Shown here one piece after another: positions 1-8,529 of a stretch of DNA of 64,000 bases. The position numbers were made by a program, and so were the translations under genes. Source of the DNA: Candidatus Latescibacterota bacterium (GTDB lineage: Bacteria; Latescibacterota; UBA2968; UBA8231); NCBI GenBank assembly GCA_022826515.1, contig JAJDUT010000046.1, forward strand, positions 1-64,000, read 5' to 3'. Within the stretch, counting starts at the first letter, position 1, and the number at the start of each line of letters is the position of its first letter. The notes beneath the pieces were generated by a model, which made no database searches, was not told the DNA's origin, and was given only the letters and a program-made list of their open reading frames with translations.

Positions 1-147
1 GCGTGTTTGTGGCGTGACGTTGCTTCTTGGTAACACTCCTTGGTTTAATAATTAATAATTAATAATTAAGTTTTTGTATTTTTTATTTTGTATTTATGGG
101 TGGGGTTGGCAATTCCTAATTCCTGAACGCTGCGTAACATCAGTTAG
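1..147. other. AT-rich intergenic stretch at window edge
   Basis: No gene is visible here. Bases about 47-73 are tandem taat/aatt repeats. Bases about 108-128 carry an 'aattcctaattcct' motif that recurs at about 32430-32465, so this may be a dispersed intergenic repeat. The minus-strand gene that ends at 148 does not continue into this stretch in any frame. Confidence 0.6.
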
Positions 148-1671
148 TCAGGAAAACACCGCATCGTACAGCCGCCGGACGACTTGGCAATGCCCCTCCA
201 AGACCGTCTCCAGCGGCTCGTCCAGTTCCATCAGTTCGGCTAGGATTTGGCGGGCCTCTTCTTCTTCAGGCACCGCGTACACCGGCTGGGCCTCCTGAAT
301 TTGCAGTAAGTTCTCTAGCTCCCGCAAAAAGCGGTAGGCCTCCTTTAGGGTCTGGGCGTCTTCGGGCGCGAGCAGGCCGGCCCGGCGCAGGCGCTCAATC
401 GCCGTCAGGGTATTGTGGGAGCGGATTTGCGGATGGGTATGGCCGTTCAGTAGCTGCAAGCACTGGACGATGAACTCAATGTCGCGGATGCCACCAGGCT
501 GAAGCTTGATATTGTTTTCACCGGCCCTACTCGCTATTTCAGCTTCGATGCGTTGCTTGACGCGGGCAATCTCTTGGCGCGGGTCGTCCGCGAAATGGCC
601 CGGAAAGACAAAAGGAACCAGCATCTGGCGAAAGCGCTGCCACACTTGAGTTGAACCAGCGGCGCGGCGGGCCTTAATCAGCATCTGGCGCTCCCACAAT
701 TCGCCTCGTTCCTCGTAGTAACTCAAGTAGCTGGCCAAGGGTCGCACCAAGGCTCCATCAATTCCGTCGGGCCGCAGCCGCATGTCAACGCGATAAAAAA
801 ATCCCTCCCCGGTCATCGCGGTCAACAACTGGATGAGCCGTTCGCCCAAGCGCCGAAAAAACTCGCCGTTATCTACTGAATAGCCGCCGCGTGGAGCGCG
901 CGTTTCGCCTTCGTCGTCGTAGATGAACAACAAATCGATATCCGAGCTGTAGTTGAGCTCTTGGCCGCCGTACTTGCCCAAGCCCACCACGCAAAACTTG
1001 GCCGGCCGGCCGCACTCGTCCAGCGGCCGACCCCAGCGCGGCAGCAACTCTTCCCAAGCCCACTTTAGGGCCTGATCGACGATCCCGTCGGCCAAGTCGG
1101 CCAGTTCGCGGCCGACCTGCCGCACGTCTTTCACGCCCAGCACTTGCGCCGCGCCCAACCGCAGCAACTCGCGCCGCTGGAATCGGTATAAATCCGCGAG
1201 GGGATCGTCGCTATCCGTCTCTCGTGCTAGGGTGCGGCGCAGGGCCGAAAGTGCCAACGGCTGACTCAGATAGGTCGTCTCGGCCAGCAGCCAATAAAGG
1301 TGCGCTGGGTCACGCATCAATGCATCGGTTAAAAAGCCGCTGTAACTCAAAATCTGCGCCAGTTGCTGCCCCAAGGCGGGGGTGTCGTTGGTCCGGTGAT
1401 GTAGCGTCGTGATCCCGCCTGCTCTGTGCAAGAACCGCTCCAACCGCCGCAGGGCTTGGTCGGGCTGGACGGACTGGCTCACCGCCGCCAGCAGCGACAC
1501 CGGAGGATCTAGGGCATAGACTGGTCCCGCCAAATCGACCAACAGGTCCAACCGCCGCAACGCTTGATAGGGCTGGTCAAAGCCCAATTGCGCTAGGGTA
1601 TGGCACGCCGGCCCGCTCGCCTCTTCAAAGGCCCGATGGGCTAGACGCAGACTCTCTTGGAACGCAGGCAT
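148..1671 (-). CDS. Half-length glutamine synthetase adenylyltransferase (GlnE-like)
   Basis: The protein has 507 residues and matches one nucleotidyltransferase unit of GlnE, which adds AMP to or removes it from glutamine synthetase in the cytoplasm. Visible signatures are GKYGGQELNYSSDIDLLFIY at about residues 232-251 with metal-binding D244 and D246, RVDMRLRP at about 294, a WERQMLIKAR segment at about 326, and a PGGIRDIEF motif at the start of the helical domain. Classical GlnE is about 950 residues with two such units. Here the frame ends in TGA straight after the first unit, and the following 147 bases are AT-rich and non-coding. The ATG at 1671 is preferred because an upstream ATG at 1758 would overlap the preceding gene by about 77 bases. 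That neighbour ends 10 bases upstream. It is either a naturally single-domain enzyme or an N-terminal remnant. Confidence 0.85.
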   Translation of the reverse strand: MPAFQESLRLAHRAFEEASGPACHTLAQLGFDQPYQALRRLDLLVDLAGPVYALDPPVSLLAAVSQSVQPDQALRRLERFLHRAGGITTLHHRTNDTPALGQQLAQILSYSGFLTDALMRDPAHLYWLLAETTYLSQPLALSALRRTLARETDSDDPLADLYRFQRRELLRLGAAQVLGVKDVRQVGRELADLADGIVDQALKWAWEELLPRWGRPLDECGRPAKFCVVGLGKYGGQELNYSSDIDLLFIYDDEGETRAPRGGYSVDNGEFFRRLGERLIQLLTAMTGEGFFYRVDMRLRPDGIDGALVRPLASYLSYYEERGELWERQMLIKARRAAGSTQVWQRFRQMLVPFVFPGHFADDPRQEIARVKQRIEAEIASRAGENNIKLQPGGIRDIEFIVQCLQLLNGHTHPQIRSHNTLTAIERLRRAGLLAPEDAQTLKEAYRFLRELENLLQIQEAQPVYAVPEEEEARQILAELMELDEPLETVLEGHCQVVRRLYDAVFS

Positions 1672-1681
1672 AAGGACCTTT

Positions 1682-2875
1682 TTACGCCCTCGGCGGCCAC
1701 GGGTCCAAACAGGCTCCGGTCGGCCGCGGTCCGGTCGGTCGCCAGCGGAATGCATCATACGACCGGTACTCCAAATCCAGCCACGGCGTCTCCAGCCGCT
1801 TGTACCCCTCGTAGCGCGACGTCAGCGCCGCTTCGAGGATGCCGCTGGTCAACAGGGTACGCTCGACCGGATACTGGGCCTCGCCGCTCAGGAACATCTC
1901 TTCGACGTTGAGCGACAGGTAGCTGAAGTGCGCGTACGCCCCTTCCGGCCCGCCGTGCCCTTGGGCGTGGAATTCGCAGGCTTGTACCTGTCCGCCGACC
2001 CGCGCCGCGTACGCCAAGTCGTGAACGTAGCCGTTGAGCATCAGCACAGCCCCCCGCAAGCCGTCGCTGTATTCCACCGCAAAAAGCGCCGGATTTTCGC
2101 AGTGCTCCTCCATCGTCCCCTCGGGCTTATCGACAATAGTCGTGCAAGCGGCCTCTGCTAGTTCTCGCGACCACAACCCCTCATCCGCAGCCTGCCACAC
2201 AGCCTCCCCTTCCAGACAAGTCACTGCCGCCACTCCGGTCTCGCCTCCCCGCCGCCGCTCGACCATGCACTGGAGCACTTCGAGGGTGTGGAACCCGTAG
2301 ATATCCAGCCCGGAAAACCCAATCGCCACCGCCTCCTCCACCGGAGTTTCCAACTCGTGCTCAACCCAAGGCTGCCGCCAACACACCGGCAGCGAAGACC
2401 CGCCCATAAACGCCGCTCCCACCGCCTGCGCCCGTTGGTACATCCACAGCGCATCATTCCAGCTATAGGACAAGTGCTTGTCGTTGAACACCGGCACCCC
2501 CCGCTTCGACGTCGCCATCACCCCGCAGATTTGCTCCATAAAGTAGCGGCGAGGATAGAGCTGCTGCTCCTTTTCGTTCCAAGCGTAGTCCCCGTGCTCG
2601 CCAATGGACAGCACCCCATCCACCGCCAGCTCCCGTCCCCCCAGACACAGCGCCGCCGAGATGCTGTTAAAAATCGGCACCCCGTGCTCTTGGGCCATCG
2701 CCCGTCCCATGTCGTTTTCGGGAAACTGGTCGATGTACATAGACGCGATCTCGACCCTCGGCGCGCACAAGCCCTCGTCCGTGGGAAAGCCCTTGAGGAA
2801 CTTGGAGACGATCACGTCGGCGTGCGACCTGGGGCGGTATTCGGTAATGATCGCCGCGATTTTCTTTTTGCTCAT
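1682..2875 (-). CDS. Conserved protein of unknown function, downstream of uxuA
   Basis: The product has 397 residues, looks cytosolic, and has no signal peptide or membrane segment. I do not recognise a named family with confidence. Its N-terminus (KKIAAIITEYRPRSHADVIV) looks like the first strand of a Rossmann-like fold. Its C-terminus has an aromatic and proline-rich run (YRSYDAFRWRPTGPRP). Possible active-site material includes GEHGDYAWNE near residue 105 and a region rich in W, C and E. The ATG at 2875 is chosen over an upstream in-frame ATG at 2911 because that one would overlap the preceding gene. The gene follows mannonate dehydratase with a 10-base gap, which suggests an operon and a role in sugar-acid metabolism. 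That role is inference from position only. Confidence 0.7.
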   Translation of the reverse strand: MSKKKIAAIITEYRPRSHADVIVSKFLKGFPTDEGLCAPRVEIASMYIDQFPENDMGRAMAQEHGVPIFNSISAALCLGGRELAVDGVLSIGEHGDYAWNEKEQQLYPRRYFMEQICGVMATSKRGVPVFNDKHLSYSWNDALWMYQRAQAVGAAFMGGSSLPVCWRQPWVEHELETPVEEAVAIGFSGLDIYGFHTLEVLQCMVERRRGGETGVAAVTCLEGEAVWQAADEGLWSRELAEAACTTIVDKPEGTMEEHCENPALFAVEYSDGLRGAVLMLNGYVHDLAYAARVGGQVQACEFHAQGHGGPEGAYAHFSYLSLNVEEMFLSGEAQYPVERTLLTSGILEAALTSRYEGYKRLETPWLDLEYRSYDAFRWRPTGPRPTGACLDPWPPRA

Positions 2876-2885
2876 CTTTATCCCA

Positions 2886-3848
2886 CTACTTAACCGCCGC
2901 CAACGCAGCAAACAACGCCTTGATGTACCCCACCGAGTACGCCAACCCCCGCGTCAATGCCCCCTCGTCCCCTTCCAACGCCGGAATGTGGTCTGGATTG
3001 ATACACCCATCGAATCCCACCCGGTCCAACTCCAGCAAAATCTTAGCCATATTCATGTCGCCGTCGTCGAGCAGGGTTTCCTCAAACCCCCCGGCCGTGG
3101 CCAAGCTCCCGCGCACATTGCGCAAGTGCACCATGAAGATCCGGCCCTTGCGCCCGTAATTGTGCACCTCGTCGAGCACTAGCGGCAAACCCCCGGCCTC
3201 GGCGCGAGTGCCGCAGCAGTAGAGGTACCCAACTTGTCGGCTGGGAAAGGCGTCGATGACCTTGTGAAAACCCAAGCCGCCCAGCGGCGTATCCGGCAGC
3301 GGCGAGTCCGAGGGATGGATCGCCAGCTTGATGTCGCGGTCTTCGGCAATGGGCACCAAGCGCTCGTACACCGTGCAAAAGCGCGCCCACCAAGCATCGA
3401 GCTGTTCTAGCGAAGGCGGCCCCTCGTCGCTCTCGGCCAAGCTGCGGCTCTCGGCCCGGTAGTGGTAGCCGCCGCGCCGTGGCGAGTTCCAGCGGTGGAG
3501 CATCCAGGGGAACACATCGCCGTGGAATCGCTGCCGCGCAATGGGAGCGCCGACCTCGGCAAAGACCTTCAGTGCCGCAACCGTATTTTCCAACTCCTTC
3601 TCGCCGTCGTCCTCACCAGACATGAACTTTTCGGTTATATCCGGCAGGGTCACGCGATTGAAGTCCAGCCCCCAAGAACGGATTTTTTTTCTTATTTTTA
3701 TCACGGCGTCTAGGTCGGGATAGCCCTGCTCTTTGACCCCAGGGAAGTAATCGCCCGAGCCAAAGTCCAAGCAATCGACCCCGAGCTGGGTGACGTAGCG
3801 CAGGTACGAATCCGACAGATCGCCGTGCCAAACGGATATTTTGAACAT
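2886..3848 (-). CDS. uxuA: Mannonate dehydratase family protein (UxuA-like)
   Basis: This 320-residue TIM-barrel protein resembles D-mannonate dehydratase, which converts D-mannonate to 2-keto-3-deoxygluconate in hexuronate breakdown. The best marker is the C-terminal block HLRNVRG followed by GGFEETLLDDGDMNM at about 240-265, the usual UxuA pattern around the metal site. A second marker is the IHPSD segment at about 177. The protein is somewhat shorter than E. coli UxuA (about 394 residues) but similar in size to other bacterial members. It is the first gene of a minus-strand run (uxuA, unknown gene, glnE) and is divergent from the thioesterase gene, with 87 bases between the chosen starts. 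Substrate specificity cannot be proved from sequence, because related proteins act on other sugar acids. Confidence 0.85.
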   Translation of the reverse strand: MFKISVWHGDLSDSYLRYVTQLGVDCLDFGSGDYFPGVKEQGYPDLDAVIKIRKKIRSWGLDFNRVTLPDITEKFMSGEDDGEKELENTVAALKVFAEVGAPIARQRFHGDVFPWMLHRWNSPRRGGYHYRAESRSLAESDEGPPSLEQLDAWWARFCTVYERLVPIAEDRDIKLAIHPSDSPLPDTPLGGLGFHKVIDAFPSRQVGYLYCCGTRAEAGGLPLVLDEVHNYGRKGRIFMVHLRNVRGSLATAGGFEETLLDDGDMNMAKILLELDRVGFDGCINPDHIPALEGDEGALTRGLAYSVGYIKALFAALAAVK

Positions 3849-3935
3849 TGCTCACTCTCCTTTTGCGGGGCACAAAATAGCCAAGTCCCCCCAATCCAAC
3901 AAGCAGCACCACTCTTGCCCATAGGAAGAAACAAC

Positions 3936-4346
3936 ATGCCAGCACAGCCTCCCGACTTCACGCTCACCCTAGACGTCCGCGACTACGAGTGCGACCTTCA
4001 GGGCATTGTCAACAACGCGATCTACCAACACTATCTCGAACACGCCCGCCACCAGTACTTGCAAAGTCTCGGCCTCAGCTTTGCCCGCTTCCACGAACAG
4101 GGCCACGACTTGGTCCTCACCCGCGCAGAAATCGACTACAAGACCCCCCTCCGCAGCGGCGACCGCTTTACGGTCGAGCTGCGCGTAGAGCGAGAGAGCC
4201 GCCTGCGCTTTTGCTTTGTCCAAGACATCTTCAGAGAAGCCGACGGCGCACACGTGCTACACGGCCGCCTCATCGGCACCAGCCTCAACCGCGACGGGCA
4301 GCGCGGTTTTCCGCCTGAGATAGAGGAATTGTTGGCGAATCGCTGA
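3936..4346 (+). CDS. Acyl-CoA thioesterase, 4HBT (hotdog) family
   Basis: This 136-residue protein is a single hotdog domain of the 4-hydroxybenzoyl-CoA thioesterase/YbgC type, expected to hydrolyse acyl-CoA thioesters in the cytoplasm. The start of the fold shows VRDYECDLQGIVNNAIYQHY; family members usually have a D-x-Q-G-V/I-V-x-N/H-x-x-Y pattern with catalytic D at this place. The typical later strands (R..IDYKTPLRSGD and F.QDIF) follow. The ATG at 3936 is chosen because AGGAAG lies about 10 bases upstream. An earlier in-frame ATG at 3825 would run into the start of the divergent mannonate dehydratase gene. Confidence 0.85.
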   Translation: MPAQPPDFTLTLDVRDYECDLQGIVNNAIYQHYLEHARHQYLQSLGLSFARFHEQGHDLVLTRAEIDYKTPLRSGDRFTVELRVERESRLRFCFVQDIFREADGAHVLHGRLIGTSLNRDGQRGFPPEIEELLANR

Positions 4347-4427
4347 TTTTTTGTCGGACGTGAGCACGTTGCGCTTGTTTTGCTCAATCGTTACGCTCAG
4401 TCTCGTTCCTTCGCTTGAGGAGTCGTC

Positions 4428-6188
4428 ATGGCCGCATCCTACCCCCGCATCCCCTACGGTTGGGCCGATTTCCGCGCCATTCGGTTGGAAAACCGCCTCT
4501 ATGTCGATAAGACCCGCTTTGTTCACACGCTCGAAGAGGAGCGCTATGTCTTTCTCATTCGTCCGCGTCGCTTTGGCAAGTCCTGCTGGGTATCGCTGCT
4601 GGACAACTATTATGAACGCAACCGCGCCGACGACTTTGAGGCCGTCTTCGGGGGCACGGATTTGGGACGGCAGCCGACTGAAAACCGCCATCGCTACGTC
4701 GTGTTGCGCTTCAACTTTTCGGCTTTCAAAAACGCGCTGGAAACCCTCGAACATTACTTTGAAGAGTATTGTCAACTAATAGTCCGGCACGCGCTGGAGC
4801 GGAACGCGGATTTGTTTCCCGAGGCGGCGCGGCAGCACATTCGCTCATCCGACTCGGTCAATGGCCAGCTCAATGAGCTATTCCTGTACGCTGGCGATCA
4901 CGGCATTCCCCTGTACGTGCTCATCGACGAATACGACAATTTCGCCAACACGATACTGGCCTATCACGGCGAAGAGGCGTACCAGTCCTTCACCCACGGC
5001 GGCGGCTTCTATCGCAACTTTTTCGCCACGCTCAAGGACGGAGCCGGACAGAGCGGCGGCGGCTTGGAGCGCATGTTCATCACTGGCGTCTCGCCGATCA
5101 CCATGGACGACGTCACCAGCGGCTTCAATATCGGCAAGAACATCAGCTTGCACTCGGAGTTAAACGACATGCTCGGCTTCACCGAGGAGGAGGTGCGCAA
5201 TCTGCTGGAGCTATACCGCGACCTCGGCGTGTTCAATCAGGATGTCGAAGCCGCGCTGGCGGTGATGCGGGAGTGGTACAACGGCTATCGGTTCGCCAAG
5301 AGTGCCCAAGACGACCTCTACAACACCGACATGGTGCTCTATTTCCTCGATGAGTCCACGCCGAACAGAGGGATGCCGGACGAATTGATCGACACCAATG
5401 TCCGCATCGACTACGGCAAGCTGCGCCACCTGCTGACGGTCAACCGCCAACTCAACGGCAACTTCGACCTACTGCGCCACATCATCGGCGAGCAGACCGC
5501 CGAAAGCAACATCCAACTCAGCTTTCCCTTAGACCGGCTGGACCGGCGCGAAAACTTTCTGTCGCTGCTGCATTACTTCGGCCTACTCAGCATCCGCGAT
5601 GTGGCGCACGGAGTGCCTCGGTTGGGCATTCCCAATCAGACGGTCAAGCGGCTGATGTATGGCTACCTGCGCGATGCGTACGATGATGTGGGGGTGTTTT
5701 CCGTCGATGTGTACACCTTCTCCCGCTTGATGCGGCAGATGGCCTATGAGGGGGCTTGGCAGCCTGTGTTGGACTTTTTGCGCGATGCCTTGGCCGAACA
5801 AACCGGCATCCGCGACTACATGGATGGCGAGAAAGTCATTCACGGCTTTGTCGCCGCCCATTTGAGCATGATCGATCAGTTTATGCTGCACTCGGAATAC
5901 GAACTGAATAAGGGGTTCGCGGATCTCTACCTAGAGCCATTCGTCGCCCAATACTCCGACATGAGGTACGGCTACGTGCTCGAACTCAAATACCTGAAAC
6001 GAAGCGAGACCCTCGACGAATCCCTAGTGGCGGACAAACTGGCAGAGGCCGAGCTGCAGTTGCGCGGCTACTTAGCGGACCCGTCCCTGCGCCGTCGCTA
6101 CCCGTCGGTGCAGCACCTTGGCTTGGCAATGGTGTTTCACGGTTGGGAGCTAGTAGCTTACGAGGCGGTGGGCGACGCTGGGGGCTAA
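4428..6188 (+). CDS. AAA-ATPase-like / PD-(D/E)XK nuclease protein (DUF1703 type)
   Basis: This 586-residue protein has the usual two-part layout of the AAA-ATPase_like plus PD-(D/E)XK family. The N-terminal ATPase half shows FLIRPRRFGKS (a family-specific Walker A) at about residues 39-49, a hydrophobic strand ending in LIDEYDN (Walker B) near 170, and ITGVSPITMDDVTSGFN (sensor region) near 217. The C-terminal half shows DLYLEPF, then GYVLELKYLK near residue 525, which is the E-x-K core of a restriction-type nuclease. TTGAGGAG sits just upstream of the ATG. Such proteins occur in many copies in some environmental genomes, and their role is not established. The stop overlaps the convergent gene end by 4 bases. 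Confidence 0.9.
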   Translation: MAASYPRIPYGWADFRAIRLENRLYVDKTRFVHTLEEERYVFLIRPRRFGKSCWVSLLDNYYERNRADDFEAVFGGTDLGRQPTENRHRYVVLRFNFSAFKNALETLEHYFEEYCQLIVRHALERNADLFPEAARQHIRSSDSVNGQLNELFLYAGDHGIPLYVLIDEYDNFANTILAYHGEEAYQSFTHGGGFYRNFFATLKDGAGQSGGGLERMFITGVSPITMDDVTSGFNIGKNISLHSELNDMLGFTEEEVRNLLELYRDLGVFNQDVEAALAVMREWYNGYRFAKSAQDDLYNTDMVLYFLDESTPNRGMPDELIDTNVRIDYGKLRHLLTVNRQLNGNFDLLRHIIGEQTAESNIQLSFPLDRLDRRENFLSLLHYFGLLSIRDVAHGVPRLGIPNQTVKRLMYGYLRDAYDDVGVFSVDVYTFSRLMRQMAYEGAWQPVLDFLRDALAEQTGIRDYMDGEKVIHGFVAAHLSMIDQFMLHSEYELNKGFADLYLEPFVAQYSDMRYGYVLELKYLKRSETLDESLVADKLAEAELQLRGYLADPSLRRRYPSVQHLGLAMVFHGWELVAYEAVGDAGG

Positions 6189-8308
6189 CGCGTCAACTCC
6201 AACCCCGCTTCTCGCAGGTACCCCTCGCACTCGTCCAGCGATTCGCCAACCAGCAACACAGTAGCAAAAGAACGAGCCTGCGCTGGATCAGTCGTAAAAA
6301 GCACCCCCCCGCTCAACTGCTTGCCGTCAGGCATCAACTGGGCCGGATGCGCGGCCTCCAACACAGCGGCACATTCAGCCAAGCCAGCAAACCCCGCCGC
6401 CGTCACCTCGCGCCGACTAATCACCAGCCACAGGGCCGTGCGCGCCGAATTAACCGCCTGTTGCAACTTGAGCGCCACCCGCCCCATCGTCGTGCGCGGA
6501 TTGACCTCCACAATCGGCTTTAGCCGCAATCGGTCACAGTCGCGGTACATCATAGCATCCACGCCAACCGGCCCCTGATAACCAGCAGCGCGCAGCGGCT
6601 CAGCGAGCCATTCGGCGAGTTGTTCGCCCAACTTCGGCAAGCGGCGGGCATCGCGCCCATCGCCGTAGAGAAACCGCTTCACTTCCTCGTCGAGGCCAGC
6701 GGTAAGCGAGCCGACAAATGAGCCGAGATATTGACCGCGTCCATCAGTGAGAAACCGCGTCCAGCCAGCCACCGTCACCGTACCCTCGGTTCCCACGTCA
6801 AAATGCAGCGACAGATCCACCACCTTGTCGAGCCACGGCTCTACTACGACTTGGCCTTGCTGCCGCAAAATATTCTCCAATCGACCGCACTGCTCCACGC
6901 GTAGTTGTCCTCCACGGCAATGGATTTGCCCGCGCCCCGAAGAGCCATAGATGGCCTTGACGATCACCGCGTCAAAACCCGCCTCTCCCAAGCGTCCTAT
7001 CTCCGCTAGGACTTGGTCTGTCGTCTCACAAGCCGTGCCGACGACATCCGTCCCGCAGAAATAATCGGCTTCCTGCGCCGCGAGAAACTCGCCCAGCCGC
7101 GCCGCGCTCCACGACTTGGCATAGAGCGACCGAATCGCCGCACTCCAGCAAGGCCCTTCCCCACCGCGAGGCAAGCCCTCAACCAAAGACGCAAACAGCT
7201 CGACGCTGTCTGGACTCCAACCCCAGGGCCTGAGGGCATTGACCTTGCGCTCGGCAAGCGCCGCGAGGCCGTCCGCGCTGCACTCGACAAATTCCGGTAT
7301 CGCAAAACCCAACCCCTGCATCCGCCGCAGAAAAGTCGGCGAAGGCTTCTCGCGCAAAAGCACCACGTCGTCGCGGACGCACAACAGCATGGGCAGCGCT
7401 TGGAAATCAGCCTCCAACTCAGCCACCCGCTGCGACGGCGTAAAACCCGCCCGCCCCAATGCCACCTGTTCCTCGCAGTTGGCATTGAACCAGTACACAG
7501 CCGGGCAGCGCCCCCGCGACTGCGAGAACAGCTCCAGTTCGTCGATATAGTCCGCAGAAAGCCCCGCTTGGAGCCGACCCGCGCGATTGAAGCCAATGCC
7601 CTTGGCTCGCGCCGGCCCCAGCGGGAAGCGCAGCGCCTGACGATAGGCGTCCCATTCGCTCATCCCGGCCTCCTGCCAGCGCCTAAACCAAGTCAGCCCG
7701 TGTTTGACGTGGCCGATTTCGTCGCGGTAGATCCGCTCCAGAATCGCCGCGGTCTCTAGGTCGTCCAATTGCCGATAGACCTCGGCGTAGTGCCGCGCGT
7801 AGTCGAGATTGGCTTGTTCGAGGGTCAGGCTCAAGCCCGTTACGAAATCCATCGGGGTCTCCATCGGCCCAATGGCCTTCCAGAAAAAATCGCCGACCGG
7901 GATCTCGCCAAATTGCACCCCAATCTCCTGCATCCGCTGCTGGTAGAGCCGCACGTGCTCTTGCTCATCTTTGAGCGTCTGCACCAAGCCGCGACGAAAC
8001 TTCTCCGGTGCCTGCGGGAATTTGAGCAGAGCCAATGCCATCAGCTCCAAGGCGAGCAACTCGTGATTGGCAAAAAAGTGCAAGACCAGCCCGCGCTCTT
8101 TTTCGCTGTGAAAGTGGCGCACATCGCGGAAGCGGAGCTTTTCCCGCTGGTGCCACTCGTCCAGCCCCAAGCCGGATGGCCGGCCCGGCGCACTGGGAGT
8201 CGCAATCCCCGCACCGGGCGCACGGTCCTCGTAGCGGTCGAGGGCGACCAGCTTGTCTTCCCAGCGCGTGCCGAAGAGCACTTGCTCTGCAAATTGGCGA
8301 ATTTCCAT
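6185..8308 (-). CDS. Ferritin-like DUF455 domain fused to an ATP-grasp domain
   Basis: The product has 707 residues. The first about 280 residues match the ferritin-like DUF455 family: a four-helix bundle with HE near residue 82, an ExxH at E115-H118 and a second at E197-H200, all expected ligands of a di-iron centre. Residues from about 330 to the end resemble an ATP-grasp ligase: an AVIVKAIYGSSGRGQIHCRG glycine-rich segment, PIVEVNPRTTMGRVAL near the C-terminus (metal and ATP binding), and a VGVDAMMYRD segment before it. A joint redox and ligation function is inference; I know of no assigned substrate. The ATG at 8308 is chosen because the in-frame upstream extension is formed by an intergenic inverted repeat. 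The two domains are also known separately. Confidence 0.8.
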   Translation of the reverse strand: MEIRQFAEQVLFGTRWEDKLVALDRYEDRAPGAGIATPSAPGRPSGLGLDEWHQREKLRFRDVRHFHSEKERGLVLHFFANHELLALELMALALLKFPQAPEKFRRGLVQTLKDEQEHVRLYQQRMQEIGVQFGEIPVGDFFWKAIGPMETPMDFVTGLSLTLEQANLDYARHYAEVYRQLDDLETAAILERIYRDEIGHVKHGLTWFRRWQEAGMSEWDAYRQALRFPLGPARAKGIGFNRAGRLQAGLSADYIDELELFSQSRGRCPAVYWFNANCEEQVALGRAGFTPSQRVAELEADFQALPMLLCVRDDVVLLREKPSPTFLRRMQGLGFAIPEFVECSADGLAALAERKVNALRPWGWSPDSVELFASLVEGLPRGGEGPCWSAAIRSLYAKSWSAARLGEFLAAQEADYFCGTDVVGTACETTDQVLAEIGRLGEAGFDAVIVKAIYGSSGRGQIHCRGGQLRVEQCGRLENILRQQGQVVVEPWLDKVVDLSLHFDVGTEGTVTVAGWTRFLTDGRGQYLGSFVGSLTAGLDEEVKRFLYGDGRDARRLPKLGEQLAEWLAEPLRAAGYQGPVGVDAMMYRDCDRLRLKPIVEVNPRTTMGRVALKLQQAVNSARTALWLVISRREVTAAGFAGLAECAAVLEAAHPAQLMPDGKQLSGGVLFTTDPAQARSFATVLLVGESLDECEGYLREAGLELTR

Positions 8309-8347
8309 GTACTCAATATAACTAACTGACGTTATACACAGGCATCG

Positions 8348-8447
8348 AGGTATGGGATGCTTCGACTCCGCTTCGCTACGCTCAGCATGACTAGGAAGTA
8401 GCTCGCCAGTACCTGTCATGCTGAGCGTAGCGAAGCATCCCATACCT
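8348..8447. repeat. Imperfect inverted repeat, REP/MITE-like
   Basis: The left arm (8348-8391) and right arm (8415-8447) are reverse complements over 33 bases, except that the left arm carries an 11-base insert (actccgcttcg). The loop is 23 bases. The core 'cttcgctacgctcagcatgac' is of the type scattered between genes in several environmental genomes. It lies between two divergently transcribed genes. It could form a long hairpin, but there is no T-run, so a terminator is unlikely. Confidence 0.75.
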
Positions 8448-8529
8448 CCCATGCGTCCATTCCTCACCTTGACACCTAGCTTGCCCCGCCGTATCTATCC
8501 CACCCCACCACTTCCAAAAGGAGTCCCCC

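Noticed and set aside
2288..2893. Open frame of 201 codons on the plus strand
   Set aside because: It is opposite the conserved unknown protein, arginine- and histidine-rich, and has no motif or start signal.
7013..7759. Open frame of 248 codons on the plus strand
   Set aside because: It lies antisense within the DUF455/ATP-grasp gene, with arginine-rich low-complexity translation and no motif.
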